Shown here piece after piece: positions 1 through 8,724 of a stretch of DNA of 64,000 nt. Numbering within the stretch: the stretch's first letter is position 1; the number at the start of each line of letters is the position of its first letter. Position numbers and translations under genes: made by a program. The notes beneath the pieces are model-generated. The model ran no database searches. It was not told the origin of the DNA and saw only the letters and a program-made list of their open reading frames with translations. This DNA is from Bradyrhizobium sp. sBnM-33 (GTDB taxonomy: Bacteria > Pseudomonadota > Alphaproteobacteria > Rhizobiales > Xanthobacteraceae): NCBI RefSeq assembly GCF_032917945.1, contig NZ_CP136624.1, forward strand, positions 124,001 through 188,000. Reading direction: 5' to 3'.

Positions 1-1154
1 CGGGCGCGCTGATCGAGTGCGCGCACCAGCCAGGTCGCGTTCTGCAGACAGTCGCTGAAATAGGATTTGTCGCCGTCCTTGCGGATCGTCTTCGACAGCT
101 CGGTGTAATAGACCTGATTGACCAGCACGCGCGGCAAGGTGTCGCTGTTGAGTTCGACGTGCCATCCGCCGTCCGGGCCGGGCCGTACATAGACGTCAGG
201 TACCATGGTCTGCGTACGAGCCGAGCCGAACTTGAGGCCGGGCTTCGGGTCGAGACGCCGGATCTCGCCGATCATGTCGGTGATGTCTTCGTCGTCCACG
301 CCACACAGTTTGCGTAAAGACGCAATGTCGCGCCGCGCCAGCAGATCGAGATTTTCCACCAGCGCCTGCATGGCGGGGTCGTAGCGGTTGAGTTCGCGGA
401 GCTGGATCGCGAGGCATTCGCTCAGGTTCCGCGCACAGATGCCGGGCGGATCGAACGTCTGCAGCACCGCGAGCACGGCATCGACGTCCGCCTGCGAGGC
501 GCCCAGGCGCTCGGCAGCCTGCCCCAGATCCGGCGGCAGATAGCCGGCATCGTCGACCAGATCGATCAGGTACTGCCCGATCATGCGCTGCGCCGGCGCG
601 CTGAAGGCGACCGCGAGCTGTTCGGCGAGGTGGCCCCCAAGCGTCACCTCGGCGGCAACGAAGGCTTCCAGATTGTATTCGTCGTCGTTGGAGGCGCCAC
701 CGCCCCACTCGGTGTAGGCGGTCGGCGCCGCGTCCTGTGCGGCGCGCGCGGCGGCTTCGGCGGGCTCTTCGGAAAAGACGTTGTCGAGCGGAGTGTCGAG
801 CGTCTGCTCGATCTCGGTCCGGCTGCTGAGGTCGCGGTTCAGCCAGTCCTCCTGGCCGGGCTCGAAGGTCTCGCTCCCGGGGCCAGTGCTCATATCGGAG
901 GCATCGCCGCCGCCATCCTCGCCATAGCTGCCGGAATCGGAGAAGTCGGCGCGCTCGGATACCGGTTCGCCTGCAACCGGGGGTTCGGGGCCGTCACTGG
1001 CCCGCTCCAGCAGCGGATTGCGCTCTAATTCCTCCTCGACGAAGGCCGACAGGTCGAGATTCGACAGTTGCAGCAGCTTGATCGCCTGCATCAATTGCGG
1101 CGTCATCACCAGCGACTGCGACTGCCGGAACTCTAATCTCTGCGTCAGCGCCAT
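1..1154 (-). CDS. rpoN: RNA polymerase sigma-54 factor RpoN (3' end outside window)
   Basis: Sigma-54 directs RNA polymerase to -24/-12 promoters and needs AAA+ activators. About 384 codons are visible. The protein starts MALTQRLEFRQSQ, the Gln/Leu-rich region I that activators act on (residues 1-50, with LMQAIKLLQLS and ELERNPLLE). An acidic linker follows at about 55-130, then the core-binding region from about 140. The C-terminal DNA-binding part and RpoN box lie beyond base 1. The ATG at 1154 is chosen because it gives the canonical N-terminus. The gene follows lptB in the same direction across 205 bases, the usual order in alphaproteobacteria. I see no convincing promoter in the gap. Confidence 0.95.
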   Translation of the reverse strand, partial: MALTQRLEFRQSQSLVMTPQLMQAIKLLQLSNLDLSAFVEEELERNPLLERASDGPEPPVAGEPVSERADFSDSGSYGEDGGGDASDMSTGPGSETFEPGQEDWLNRDLSSRTEIEQTLDTPLDNVFSEEPAEAAARAAQDAAPTAYTEWGGGASNDDEYNLEAFVAAEVTLGGHLAEQLAVAFSAPAQRMIGQYLIDLVDDAGYLPPDLGQAAERLGASQADVDAVLAVLQTFDPPGICARNLSECLAIQLRELNRYDPAMQALVENLDLLARRDIASLRKLCGVDDEDITDMIGEIRRLDPKPGLKFGSARTQTMVPDVYVRPGPDGGWHVELNSDTLPRVLVNQVYYTELSKTIRKDGDKSYFSDCLQNATWLVRALDQRA

Positions 1155-1329
1155 GAGGTCAAGAACCGATCCACTAAAAGTTGGTCCGATTCTTGCTTAT
1201 ATTAGTCCAAAGCCCTTGTACACGCCTTGACGAACGCGAAAATTGGGCTATGGCGCGATCAGCGACAATGGGAAGCCGAGCCGCTCCCAGGCGCGCTAGA
1301 AATCCCGAATGAGTGCAGTACCTTACAAC

Positions 1330-1355
1330 CAACCCGCCGATACTTTGGCGGGTTG
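1330..1355 (-). terminator. 9-bp stem hairpin just after lptB stop
   Basis: CAACCCGCC and GGCGGGTTG form a perfect 9-bp stem around an 8-base loop, four bases after the lptB stop codon. No T-run follows on the minus strand, so it may be an mRNA 3' stabiliser or weak attenuator between lptB and rpoN rather than a strong terminator. The rest of the lptB-rpoN gap (1155-1329) shows nothing else I can name. Confidence 0.4.
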
Positions 1356-1359
1356 TGCG

Positions 1360-2370
1360 CTATAATCGGAATTCCTCGCCAAGGTAAAGACGGCGTACAT
1401 CCGGATCGTTGACGATCTCTTCCGGACTGCCCTCGGTCAGGATCTGCCCGGCATAGACGATGTAGGCGCGGTCGGTGAGGCCGAGCGTTTCCCGCACATT
1501 GTGGTCGGTGATCAGGACACCGATACCGCGATTGGTGAGATGGCGGACCAGGTCCTGAATGTCGCCAACCGCGATCGGATCGATGCCGGCAAAGGGCTCG
1601 TCGAGCAGCATGTAGTTCGGACGCGTCGCCAGCGCGCGCGCAATTTCGACGCGGCGGCGCTCGCCGCCGGAGAGCGCGATCGAAGGCGATTTGCGCAAGC
1701 GCGTGATGTTGAATTCATCGAGCAGCGAATTGAGCTCGGCTTCGCGTTTCCTGCGGTTGGGCTCGACGACTTCGAGCACGGCGCGAATATTCTGCTCGAC
1801 GGTGAGGCCGCGAAAGATCGAGGCTTCCTGCGGCAGATAGCCAATGCCGAGCCGCGCGCGCTGATACATCGGCAGCTTCGTCACGTCATGACCGTCGAGT
1901 TCGATGGCGCCGCGATCTGCCTTGATCAGCCCGGTGATCATGTAGAACACGGTGGTCTTGCCGGCGCCGTTCGGGCCGAGCAGGCCGACCGCCTCGCCGC
2001 GGCGAACATAGATGCTGACGCCGCGCACCACTTGCCGCGTGCCAAAGCTTTTTTCCACGCTGTGCACAGCGAGAAAGCCGGGCCGCTTGATCAGGCGCGG
2101 CGCTTCGCCGCCATTGGACTTGGCGCGAGGCGCCTGGGCCCGTGAACGCGCTCTGTCCTGGCGCGGCGGTTCGACGTGGGGCTCGGGCTGCGGCAATTCC
2201 AACCCGGGCAGCGAAGCCGAACGCGCCATTGGCGGCGCATCGCGCACCGGGCTCGCCAGCATGTCGCCGAAGGAATCGCCGAGCGCGGTGATGTCCTCGC
2301 GCGAACGCGCAAAGCCCACAGGGCCGCGTTTCGCGGGGCGTCGACGGAACATGCCGAATAAATCCACCAT
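1360..2370 (-). CDS. lptB: LPS export ABC transporter ATPase LptB, with long N-terminal extension
   Basis: LptB powers extraction of lipopolysaccharide from the inner membrane with LptF/G and passes it to LptC and LptA. In the 336-residue product the Walker [10 protein letters not shown] is at about 132-140, the signature LSGGE at 233-237, Walker B LLDEP with Asp257, and the switch His at about 290. The ABC domain proper begins near residue 95 and would match the usual length of about 240. The first 95 residues are Pro/Arg-rich and low in complexity. The start at 2370 ([11 protein letters not shown]) is chosen over an in-frame ATG at 2475 because the extra residues look random. It lies downstream of lptA and upstream of rpoN. 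Confidence 0.93.
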   Translation of the reverse strand: MVDLFGMFRRRPAKRGPVGFARSREDITALGDSFGDMLASPVRDAPPMARSASLPGLELPQPEPHVEPPRQDRARSRAQAPRAKSNGGEAPRLIKRPGFLAVHSVEKSFGTRQVVRGVSIYVRRGEAVGLLGPNGAGKTTVFYMITGLIKADRGAIELDGHDVTKLPMYQRARLGIGYLPQEASIFRGLTVEQNIRAVLEVVEPNRRKREAELNSLLDEFNITRLRKSPSIALSGGERRRVEIARALATRPNYMLLDEPFAGIDPIAVGDIQDLVRHLTNRGIGVLITDHNVRETLGLTDRAYIVYAGQILTEGSPEEIVNDPDVRRLYLGEEFRL

Positions 2371-2564
2371 CCCGCTTCGCTTAAGCCTTTCACGGTGATT
2401 CCGCGATGCGCCCGCCGGCGAATCGCTTCGCTGGCGAACCATGAATGAATGGATGTCCCCTGCCCAGCGAAACACCCCGCCGTGCGCCTGCCCAGTAGAT
2501 ACAGGCTCGCGCTACCGGCTTCAACCGTGACCGCTCCAAATAATCTTTAAGGCACTGATCTGGC

Positions 2565-3248
2565 TTATTTTTTACCGGGGATCAGCGAGGGTATCTGGAC
2601 CGGAGCGGACTTCGCCCCGCCCGATCCCGACCCGCAATTCTCTCCCTGGATGAACATGCCCTGCACCTTGCCGCTGTCGGATTCGACACGCGACACGCCG
2701 GTCGTCATGTCGACCTTGAGGCGATCGCCCTTGAGCACGTTCTTGCACTGGGTGAGCACGACCCCACCCACCATCGTAATGAGGTTGGCGCGCGTGTCGA
2801 AGATCGCGGTCTCGCCGGTCACGACCTGGTCCTTTTGCGTGACCACGACGGAGCCCTTGGCTTCCAGCCGTCGGATCGACGAGCTGCCGCCGGGCCCGGG
2901 GGTCGCGGACTGCATCGATCCGGATTTCGATCCCTTGGGTGCGGCGGGCGGCGCGTCCGATGCCGGACCGGAGTCGTAAAACACCACCAGCGACTTCGAG
3001 GTCATGGTGGTGTCGCCCTGCACGACCTTCACGTTTCCGGCGAAGGTCGCTTCCTTCTTCTTGTCGCGCATTTCGAGCGACGCCGCCTCGATTTGAATCG
3101 GCTGATCGCGGTTTTGCGAAAAGCCCTGCATCGCATTCGGCACGCCCGACATGGCGCCTTGCGCGAAGGCGCCATCGGAGGCGCTCAACGCGAGGACAAG
3201 CGCTGCGGCCGCAAACCTGCGCGAGAACAACTGCATCATAGCGATCAT
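2565..3248 (-). CDS. lptA: LPS transport periplasmic protein LptA (OstA-like)
   Basis: LptA forms the periplasmic bridge that carries LPS from LptC to LptD. The 227-residue product has a signal peptide ending around residue 29 (ALSASDGAFA). The beta-jellyroll LptA/OstA domain follows (IQIEAASLEMRDKKKEATF, later VTGETAIFDTRANLITMVGG). A Pro/Gly/Ser-rich insertion at about 95-125 interrupts the domain, and the C-terminus carries a Gly/Ser tail with a Cys. The start ATG overlaps the lptC stop (ATGA), which indicates translational coupling. ATGs at 3239 and 3236 are alternatives. Confidence 0.92.
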   Translation of the reverse strand: MIAMMQLFSRRFAAAALVLALSASDGAFAQGAMSGVPNAMQGFSQNRDQPIQIEAASLEMRDKKKEATFAGNVKVVQGDTTMTSKSLVVFYDSGPASDAPPAAPKGSKSGSMQSATPGPGGSSSIRRLEAKGSVVVTQKDQVVTGETAIFDTRANLITMVGGVVLTQCKNVLKGDRLKVDMTTGVSRVESDSGKVQGMFIQGENCGSGSGGAKSAPVQIPSLIPGKK

Positions 3249-3976
3249 TTCGTGTTGGCGGACTTGCCGCTGATGGACCGCGTCTTCGGCGCTGGCTGCG
3301 GCTCAGGCTCAGGAGCAGGCGCCGGAGGGCTTTCCATGACCAGGTTCATCACGACATTGCCTTCGAAGCGCACGACCTCGCCGCTGTTGATGATCCTGAG
3401 CCGGTCGGCGGTGAGTGTACCGTTCAGCAATTTGACGTCGACATGCTCGTCCGACGTCACTGTTCCCTTGTTGATGTCGACATAGGCCTGCGACAGTTTC
3501 GCCTCGTAGCCGGTGGAGGATTGCAGGAAGATATCCTTGCGCAGGTCGAGCATCTGCTGCTTGCTGTCGAAAAACCCCGTGCGGGCATCCATCGTCACGG
3601 TGCTCTTGTCCTCCATCACGACCTTGGCCCGCAGCGTCTGCAGTTCGACGTGATCGGGATTGGTCAGATCCTGGATCGCCGCCTTGGCCCACAAATCGTA
3701 TGGGCGCTGGTCGGTGGAGAAGCCGGCAAGGTGCGGCGTTTCCATGGTGATCTTGGTGCCTGACACTACGAGATTGCCGATGTCGACCGGCAGCTTCGAG
3801 AGCCCTGTGATGCGGAACGGGTTGAAGATCGAGATCGCGACGATACCGGCCATGGCCAGCAGCACCGCCGCCGGGACCGCGACCCGCAGTACCCGCACCA
3901 TCCGGCTGTGACGGGCGGCCGCAGCGAAGCGGGCCTCCATGCCGGTGGCAAAGGCTGGGTTCTGTATCGAGTTCAC
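3245..3976 (-). CDS. lptC: LPS export system protein LptC
   Basis: LptC is the bitopic inner-membrane protein that receives LPS from LptB2FG and hands it to LptA. The 243-residue product has a short cytoplasmic N-terminus, one membrane segment at about 29-51 (VPAAVLLAMAGIVAIS) and a periplasmic LptC/YrbK domain. The C-terminus is Pro/Glu-rich (PAPAPEPEPQPAPK). The start is GTG at 3976, with GGAG five bases upstream. The stop overlaps the lptA start by four bases, so lptC-lptA-lptB form one operon. Confidence 0.9.
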   Translation of the reverse strand: MNSIQNPAFATGMEARFAAAARHSRMVRVLRVAVPAAVLLAMAGIVAISIFNPFRITGLSKLPVDIGNLVVSGTKITMETPHLAGFSTDQRPYDLWAKAAIQDLTNPDHVELQTLRAKVVMEDKSTVTMDARTGFFDSKQQMLDLRKDIFLQSSTGYEAKLSQAYVDINKGTVTSDEHVDVKLLNGTLTADRLRIINSGEVVRFEGNVVMNLVMESPPAPAPEPEPQPAPKTRSISGKSANTK

Positions 3977-4106
3977 CGCGGCTCCAAAGACGCCAAAGAG
4001 AGCGTCATCCTACCCGCAATCGCGGGATTATGCAGCCCGGACACTCGCGATGAGTGTGACCGAAACGGGGCGGAAGCCGGCAACCCGGCGCTTCAATTAG
4101 TCCCGG

Positions 4107-4721
4107 TCACGAATGCGCGAAGATATCCTCGGCCTCCCAGCCGCCAAGATCGAGCTTGGCCCGGGTCGGCAGGAATTCGAAACAGGCCTGCGCCATCGCC
4201 GTCCGCCCCTCGCGCGCCAGCATGGCATCGAGCCGCTCGCGAAGACCATGCAGATGCAGCACGTCGGAGGCGGCATAGGCGAGCTGTGCCTCGCTCAGAC
4301 TCTCTGATCCCCAGTCGCTCGACTGCTGCTGCTTCGACAGATCGATGTTGAGCACCTCGCGCACCAGGTCCTTCAGGCCGTGGCGGTCGGTATAGGTGCG
4401 ACTCAGCCGCGAGGCGATCTTGGTGCAATAGACCGGCTGCGGCATCACGCCGAACGTGTTGTAGAGCACGGCGACATCGAAGCGGGCGAAGTGGAAGATC
4501 TTCGTGATGGCCGGATTGGCGAGCAGCGCCTTCAGGTTCGGCGCGTCGGTGTGGCCCTTCGGGATCTGGATGACATCGGCCGTGCCGTCGCCATTCGACA
4601 TCTGCACTACGCAGAGCCGGTCGCGATGCGGATTGAGCCCCATGGTCTCAGTATCGATCGCCACCGAATCCTTGTAGCGGGACAGATCGGGCAGGTCGCC
4701 GCGATGCAGGCGGATGGTCAT
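4107..4721 (-). CDS. nrnC: DEDDy 3'-5' exoribonuclease NrnC (short RNase D-like protein)
   Basis: NrnC is the alphaproteobacterial enzyme that degrades very short RNAs, especially dinucleotides, at the end of RNA turnover. The 204-residue product is a bare exonuclease domain without the HRDC domains of full RNase D. Catalytic residues are visible: Asp23 and Glu25 (AIDTET), Asp82 (FHFARFD), and Tyr149 with Asp153 (YAASD), the DEDDy set. The Gln-rich KQQQSSDW and C-terminal DIFAHS match NrnC proteins as I remember them. The ATG at 4721 gives the expected MTIRLHRGDLP start. It lies 130 bases upstream of lptC in the same direction and may belong to that operon. Confidence 0.9.
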   Translation of the reverse strand: MTIRLHRGDLPDLSRYKDSVAIDTETMGLNPHRDRLCVVQMSNGDGTADVIQIPKGHTDAPNLKALLANPAITKIFHFARFDVAVLYNTFGVMPQPVYCTKIASRLSRTYTDRHGLKDLVREVLNIDLSKQQQSSDWGSESLSEAQLAYAASDVLHLHGLRERLDAMLAREGRTAMAQACFEFLPTRAKLDLGGWEAEDIFAHS

Positions 4722-4914
4722 GAAGGAAAGCCTCGTGTCTCAGGTCGATTCGACCGAAACACTAGCGCCCGGAGCCGCCGGAGGCGAGCGGCTGGACAAG
4801 GCTTATAGGGCGAGAATTGCGGGTTCGGCGTGCTTGTCCGCCATCAGTCATCGCCCGCTTCGCGCGAGGCGGAGCATTACCGCCCTGCAGCTTGCTGCCG
4901 GAAGGCAAGGCTGG

Positions 4915-5073
4915 TCAGGCCGTCTTCGCATCGGGTGATTTCGGGGGCTGAAGCCCCGGACTGTTGGCCCAGCGGTCGAGATTTTCGATAACGTGCGCAT
5001 GGCTCGGCCGGCGAGGCGGCGGCTGTTCCCGTTCTTCGGACAGCTTGCGTGGCAGCTTGATGTTCTCGGTCAT
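4915..5073 (-). CDS. small hypothetical protein, 52 aa
   Basis: The product begins MTENIKLPRKLSEEREQ, continues with HAHVIENLDRWANSPG and ends PKSPDAKTA. It is hydrophilic, with no membrane segment or motif I recognise. A well-spaced GGAG lies seven bases before the ATG, and the reading frame looks protein-like (no Arg/Gly low complexity as in shadow frames). This supports a real gene despite its size. It lies upstream of nrnC on the same strand. Function unknown. Confidence 0.55.
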   Translation of the reverse strand: MTENIKLPRKLSEEREQPPPRRPSHAHVIENLDRWANSPGLQPPKSPDAKTA

Positions 5074-5264
5074 GGCCGTACTCCATGCCCGAGATTATGC
5101 GCTCGCGCAGATCCTAAATCAACCGTTAACACACTGTTTTTACTGATGTATTTAGCTAACTTGGCGTCAGAGTCGCGTTTGAGGGAACCAGCACCAAGAA
5201 CGAATGTTGAGTAAATTGCTCAACCACCTCAGTTTGGGTTGTTCCGACAATCTGGATCATTCCG

Positions 5265-5510
5265 ATGTCCGAGATGCGCGATGAACGATTACAGGTGATG
5301 CTGTCGCCCGAGGAGCTGACGGCAATCGACGATTTCCGCTTCAAGCACCGGATGCCGACCCGGGCCGCGGCCGTGCGCGAGCTGCTGAAGCTGGGGTTGA
5401 CGGCCGTTGCGACCGATGGCGGCGGCCGGATGAAATCCAGCAATTACGGCGTGTTCAGGCGTGGTCCGGACGGCCATGTGTCTGGCTCCGATCCGGATCC
5501 GGCGGCATAG
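5265..5510 (+). CDS. ribbon-helix-helix domain protein, 81 aa
   Basis: The N-terminal half reads RLQVMLSPEELTAIDDFRF and TRAAAVRELLKLGL, which fits a ribbon-helix-helix fold: a short beta strand, then two helices with the second rich in Arg/Leu. Such proteins bind DNA as dimers or act as antitoxins. No toxin gene is adjacent, so a free-standing regulator is more likely. Residues 50-81 form a Gly/Asp-rich tail. The 190 bases upstream are AT-rich for this genome and probably hold the promoter. No target can be named. Confidence 0.7.
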   Translation: MSEMRDERLQVMLSPEELTAIDDFRFKHRMPTRAAAVRELLKLGLTAVATDGGGRMKSSNYGVFRRGPDGHVSGSDPDPAA

Positions 5511-5576
5511 CCCGACATTCCGCGCGACGCATCGCGCCGGCGGCATCTCAACGCATCGGTCATTGGGCAAGGGCAA

Positions 5577-5663
<87 letters not shown>

Positions 5664-5812
5664 CCGGGCGGGTTAGTAAGGATCGGTCACGCGCTTGTCA
5701 AATCGCTTCAATGCCATCCGAAATCCGCTGTACAGCAGAGCCGTGTTGGCGTATCGCGAATCCGCTAAATCCCACCGATATCTTCGAATTTGACCGGCAG
5801 GAATTGACCCCG

Positions 5813-6793
5813 ATGGCATTGCACGCGGCATCGAACCTGGAAACGCTCATCACCGTGTTTGGCGGATCGGGCTTTCTGGGGCGAAACGTGGTCCGGGCGC
5901 TAGCCAAGCGCGGCTATCGGATTCGGGTGGCGGTGCGGCGGCCCGAACTGGCGGGGCACCTGCAACCGCTCGGCCGCGTTGGCCAGATCCACGCCGTGCA
6001 GGCCAATCTGCGCTACCCGGCCTCGGTAGAGGCGGTGATGCGCGGTTCCGAAACCGTGGTCAACCTGGTCGGAACCCTGGCCGAGAGCGGCGCGCAGACG
6101 TTCGACGCGGTGCAGACCAAAGGCGCCGAAACCATCGCCAAGGCCGCCGCCGCCATCGGCGCGCAGATGGTGCATGTATCGGCGATCGGCGCCGACGAGA
6201 ATTCGCCGTCGGCCTACTTCCGCTCCAAGGCGGCTGGCGAGAAGGCCGTGCTGACGGCAGCACCATCGGCCACGATCATGCGGCCGTCGCTGCTGTTCGG
6301 GCCCGAGGATCAATTCACCAACCGCTTTGCCGCGCTCGCCCGGATATCGCCCTTCCTGCCGCTGATCGGCGGCGGCGTGACGCGGGTGCAGCCGGCCTAT
6401 GTCGCCGACGTCGCCAACGCGGTCGCCGACGCCGTCGATGACAAGACCAAGCCGGGCGCGACGTATGAGCTCGGCGGGCCTGATGTGCTGACCATGCGCG
6501 AGATCATGGAAATCATTCTCAAGATCACCAAGCGCAAGCGCATGCTGGTGTCGCTGCCGTGGGGATTGGCGAAGCTAAAGGCGCACTTCCTGCAATTCGC
6601 GCCGGGTCCGTTCAAGCTGACGCCGGACCAGGTGGCGATGCTGCAAGTCGACAATGTCGTGTCGGACGAAGCGAAGGCAGCCGGTCTGACGCTGCAAGGC
6701 CTCGGCATTACGCCAGAAGCGATGGAAGCGATCGCCCCGCAATATCTCTGGCGCTTCCGCGCCGCCGGGCAGTTTCAGCGCAAGAACGCTTAG
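5813..6793 (+). CDS. complex I NDUFA9-family NAD(P)-binding protein (atypical SDR)
   Basis: The protein is a Rossmann-fold extended/atypical short-chain dehydrogenase of the NDUFA9 type, whose eukaryotic members are accessory subunits of respiratory complex I. The bacterial role is uncertain. The nucleotide-binding GGSGFLGRNVVRALAKRGY occurs near residue 18. ANLRYPASVEAVM and NLVGTL follow in the usual places, and YFRSKAAGEKAV replaces the classic YxxxK. The ATG at 5813 (MALHAASNLETLITVFGG) is chosen because it starts just before the first beta strand and has CAGGAA upstream. An in-frame ATG at 5711 adds 34 unlikely residues. The product is 326 residues. Confidence 0.82.
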   Translation: MALHAASNLETLITVFGGSGFLGRNVVRALAKRGYRIRVAVRRPELAGHLQPLGRVGQIHAVQANLRYPASVEAVMRGSETVVNLVGTLAESGAQTFDAVQTKGAETIAKAAAAIGAQMVHVSAIGADENSPSAYFRSKAAGEKAVLTAAPSATIMRPSLLFGPEDQFTNRFAALARISPFLPLIGGGVTRVQPAYVADVANAVADAVDDKTKPGATYELGGPDVLTMREIMEIILKITKRKRMLVSLPWGLAKLKAHFLQFAPGPFKLTPDQVAMLQVDNVVSDEAKAAGLTLQGLGITPEAMEAIAPQYLWRFRAAGQFQRKNA

Positions 6794-6800
6794 AGGTTTC

Positions 6801-6922
6801 GTAGGGTGGGCAAAGGCGCACTTGCGCCGTGCCCACTATCCAACACCGCGCTAGTGATGGTGGGCACGCGAGCCTGTCATCGGGCGCGCGTTCGCGCGAC
6901 CCGGTGGCTTTGCCCATCCTAC
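6801..6922. repeat. intergenic palindromic repeat, family A copy 1 (contains nested module)
   Basis: The outer arms GTAGGGTGGGCAAAG and CTTTGCCCATCCTAC are inverted repeats between two convergent genes. Inside lies GGCGCACTTGCGCC, and at 6870-6909 a copy of the nested module shared with three other repeat families. Related copies are at 20038-20125 and 61752-61876. Confidence 0.8.
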
Positions 6923-6935
6923 AAATTTGCGGGGA

Positions 6936-7742
6936 CTACTTCCCCAGCGCCAGCGCGATCAGGCCGAGCGTGCCGATGGCGACGCGCCACCACGCAAAAA
7001 ACGTGAATCCGTGGCGCGTGACATAGGTGAGGAACGTCTTCACCACGATCGCCGCGGTGATGAACGAGACCACGAAGCCGATCGCGATGATGCCGATATG
7101 ATCGGTCGTCATCTCGGCGCGGTTCTTGTAGAAATCATAGCCGAACGCGCCGACCATGGTCGGGATCGCCAGAAAGAACGAAAACTCCGCGGCCGATCGC
7201 TTGTCACCGCCGAGCAGCATCGCCGCCACGATGCTGGCGCCGGAGCGCGACACGCCCGGGATCATCGCCACGCATTGCGCGATGCCGATCCACAGATACA
7301 TCATTAGCGGATAGCGCGTGGCGTCATGCTGTGTCGGTTTGAGATAGAGCTGATCGACCCACAACAGAATTGCGCCGCCGACGATCAAGGTGAAGCACAC
7401 CACCCAGGGATTGAAGAGAAACTCCTTGATGTACTTGCCGGCAACCAGGCCGATGACCACCGCAGGCAGAAACGCCAGCAATACGCCGATCACGAAACGC
7501 TGGTCATCGGGGTTGGTGAACATGCCGAGCGCGACGCGCCACAATTTGATGAAATAGAGCATGACGATGGCGAGGATGGCGCCGAGCTGAATCAGCACGA
7601 CAAAGCTTTGCCAGAACGCGCCCTCGCCAAGCCCGAAGAATCGTTGCGCGACCAGCATATGGCCGGTCGACGAAACCGGCAGGAATTCCGTGACGCCCTC
7701 GATGATGCCGAGAATCACCGCCTTCACTACATCCGACATCAT
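6936..7742 (-). CDS. uppP: undecaprenyl-diphosphatase UppP (BacA)
   Basis: UppP dephosphorylates undecaprenyl pyrophosphate at the inner membrane and so recycles the lipid carrier for peptidoglycan and O-antigen synthesis. The 268-residue product is almost wholly hydrophobic, with about eight membrane segments. Both active-site motifs are present: EGVTEFLPVSSTGH at residues 15-28 and PGVSRSGAS near 164-172. The length is normal. It is divergent from the FzlA-like gene. The start at 7742 has two adjacent Met codons and either could be used. Confidence 0.96.
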   Translation of the reverse strand: MMSDVVKAVILGIIEGVTEFLPVSSTGHMLVAQRFFGLGEGAFWQSFVVLIQLGAILAIVMLYFIKLWRVALGMFTNPDDQRFVIGVLLAFLPAVVIGLVAGKYIKEFLFNPWVVCFTLIVGGAILLWVDQLYLKPTQHDATRYPLMMYLWIGIAQCVAMIPGVSRSGASIVAAMLLGGDKRSAAEFSFFLAIPTMVGAFGYDFYKNRAEMTTDHIGIIAIGFVVSFITAAIVVKTFLTYVTRHGFTFFAWWRVAIGTLGLIALALGK

Positions 7743-7852
7743 GATGTGGGTCCGTTTTGGCTGGAAAATCGCGCCCTTCTCGCTTATTCATCCCGATGCC
7801 GCAATCGCAAAAAAACGCCAAAGACAGGTTGCCTCTTGCGCCGGCTTGACTA

Positions 7853-7955
7853 TAGCGTTTTCGAGCGAACTGAATCCCGGTTCGCGCGAACAAAACACGT
7901 CAAAACGAAGGCTAGAGCCTATGCGGTTCTGATTTAAGGCAGAACCGAATAGGCT
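7853..7955. repeat. composite intergenic repeat, family E copy 1
   Basis: It begins TAGCGTTTTCGAGCGAA, continues through a CGGTTCGCG block and a CACGTCAAAAC block, and ends in an imperfect hairpin (GCCTATGCGGTTCTG against CAGAACCGAATAGGC). The same block order recurs at 46999-47097 and, without the terminal hairpin, at 45719-45812. It fills most of the gap between uppP and the next gene. Confidence 0.75.
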
Positions 7956-8031
7956 GCAGTGTCGCGATTCGCATGACGCGGCTTGGCCGCTCGGGTTCCT
8001 TGAGCGTCGCCGCGAATTGTTCAAGGATTTC

Positions 8032-8724
8032 ATGTACACGCTCTATCATCATCCGTTCTGTCCGCATTCGCGCTTCATTCGCCTGGTGCTGGGCGAACAC
8101 GGCCTCGACCTGCGCCTGGTGGAAGAGCGAGCCTGGGAGCGGCGTGAAGGGTTTCTCGTGCTCAATCCCGCCGGCACCACGCCGGTGTTGATGGCTGACG
8201 GCTTTCCGCCGATCCCCGGCGCGGGCGTCATCGCCGAATATCTCGACGAGACACACGGCCTGGAAGCGGGCGAGCGGCGGCTGTTACCGGCCTCGATGGC
8301 CGAGCGTGTGGAGGTGCGCCGGCTGATGGCCTGGTTCAACGAAAAATTCTTCGAGGAGGCATCGAACCCGCTGGTGACCGAGCGCATCTATAAGCGTTTC
8401 ATGAGCGAGGAGAATGGCGGCGGCGCGCCGGCGGCCGACGTAATCCGCGCAGCCAAGGCCAATGTGCGCTATCATCTGGCCTATATCGGCTGGCTGGCGC
8501 AAACGCGGAATTTCCTCGCCGGCGACCGGCTGACCTACGCGGATCTCGCCGCCGCGGCGCACCTTTCGGCGATCGATTATCTGGGCGATGTGCCATGGAG
8601 CGAGGACGAAGCAGCAAAGATGTGGTACGCGCGGGTGAAATCCCGCCCGTCGTTCCGCCCGCTCTTGAGCGAATGGCTGGCGGGCGTGCCGGCGTCGCGG
8701 ACCTACGTGGACCTCGACTTCTGA
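8032..8724 (+). CDS. glutathione S-transferase-fold protein, probable FzlA-like division factor
   Basis: The N-terminal thioredoxin-like half begins [18 protein letters not shown] and contains [11 protein letters not shown], the cis-Pro region of GSTs. The C-terminal half is all-helical, with [18 protein letters not shown] matching the GST N-capping motif. The 230 residues fit FzlA, the FtsZ-binding GST-like protein of Caulobacter. The placement between uppP and queG also agrees with what I recall for FzlA there, but that is inference. The ATG at 8032 is preferred over 8017 because it places the first beta strand normally. The 3' end overlaps queG. Confidence 0.75.
   Translation: MYTLYHHPFCPHSRFIRLVLGEHGLDLRLVEERAWERREGFLVLNPAGTTPVLMADGFPPIPGAGVIAEYLDETHGLEAGERRLLPASMAERVEVRRLMAWFNEKFFEEASNPLVTERIYKRFMSEENGGGAPAADVIRAAKANVRYHLAYIGWLAQTRNFLAGDRLTYADLAAAAHLSAIDYLGDVPWSEDEAAKMWYARVKSRPSFRPLLSEWLAGVPASRTYVDLDF

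Noticed and set aside
5711..5812. Upstream ATG of the NDUFA9-like gene
   Set aside because: It adds 34 residues with no similarity to the fold; the ATG at 5813 begins at the first strand and has an AGGA upstream.
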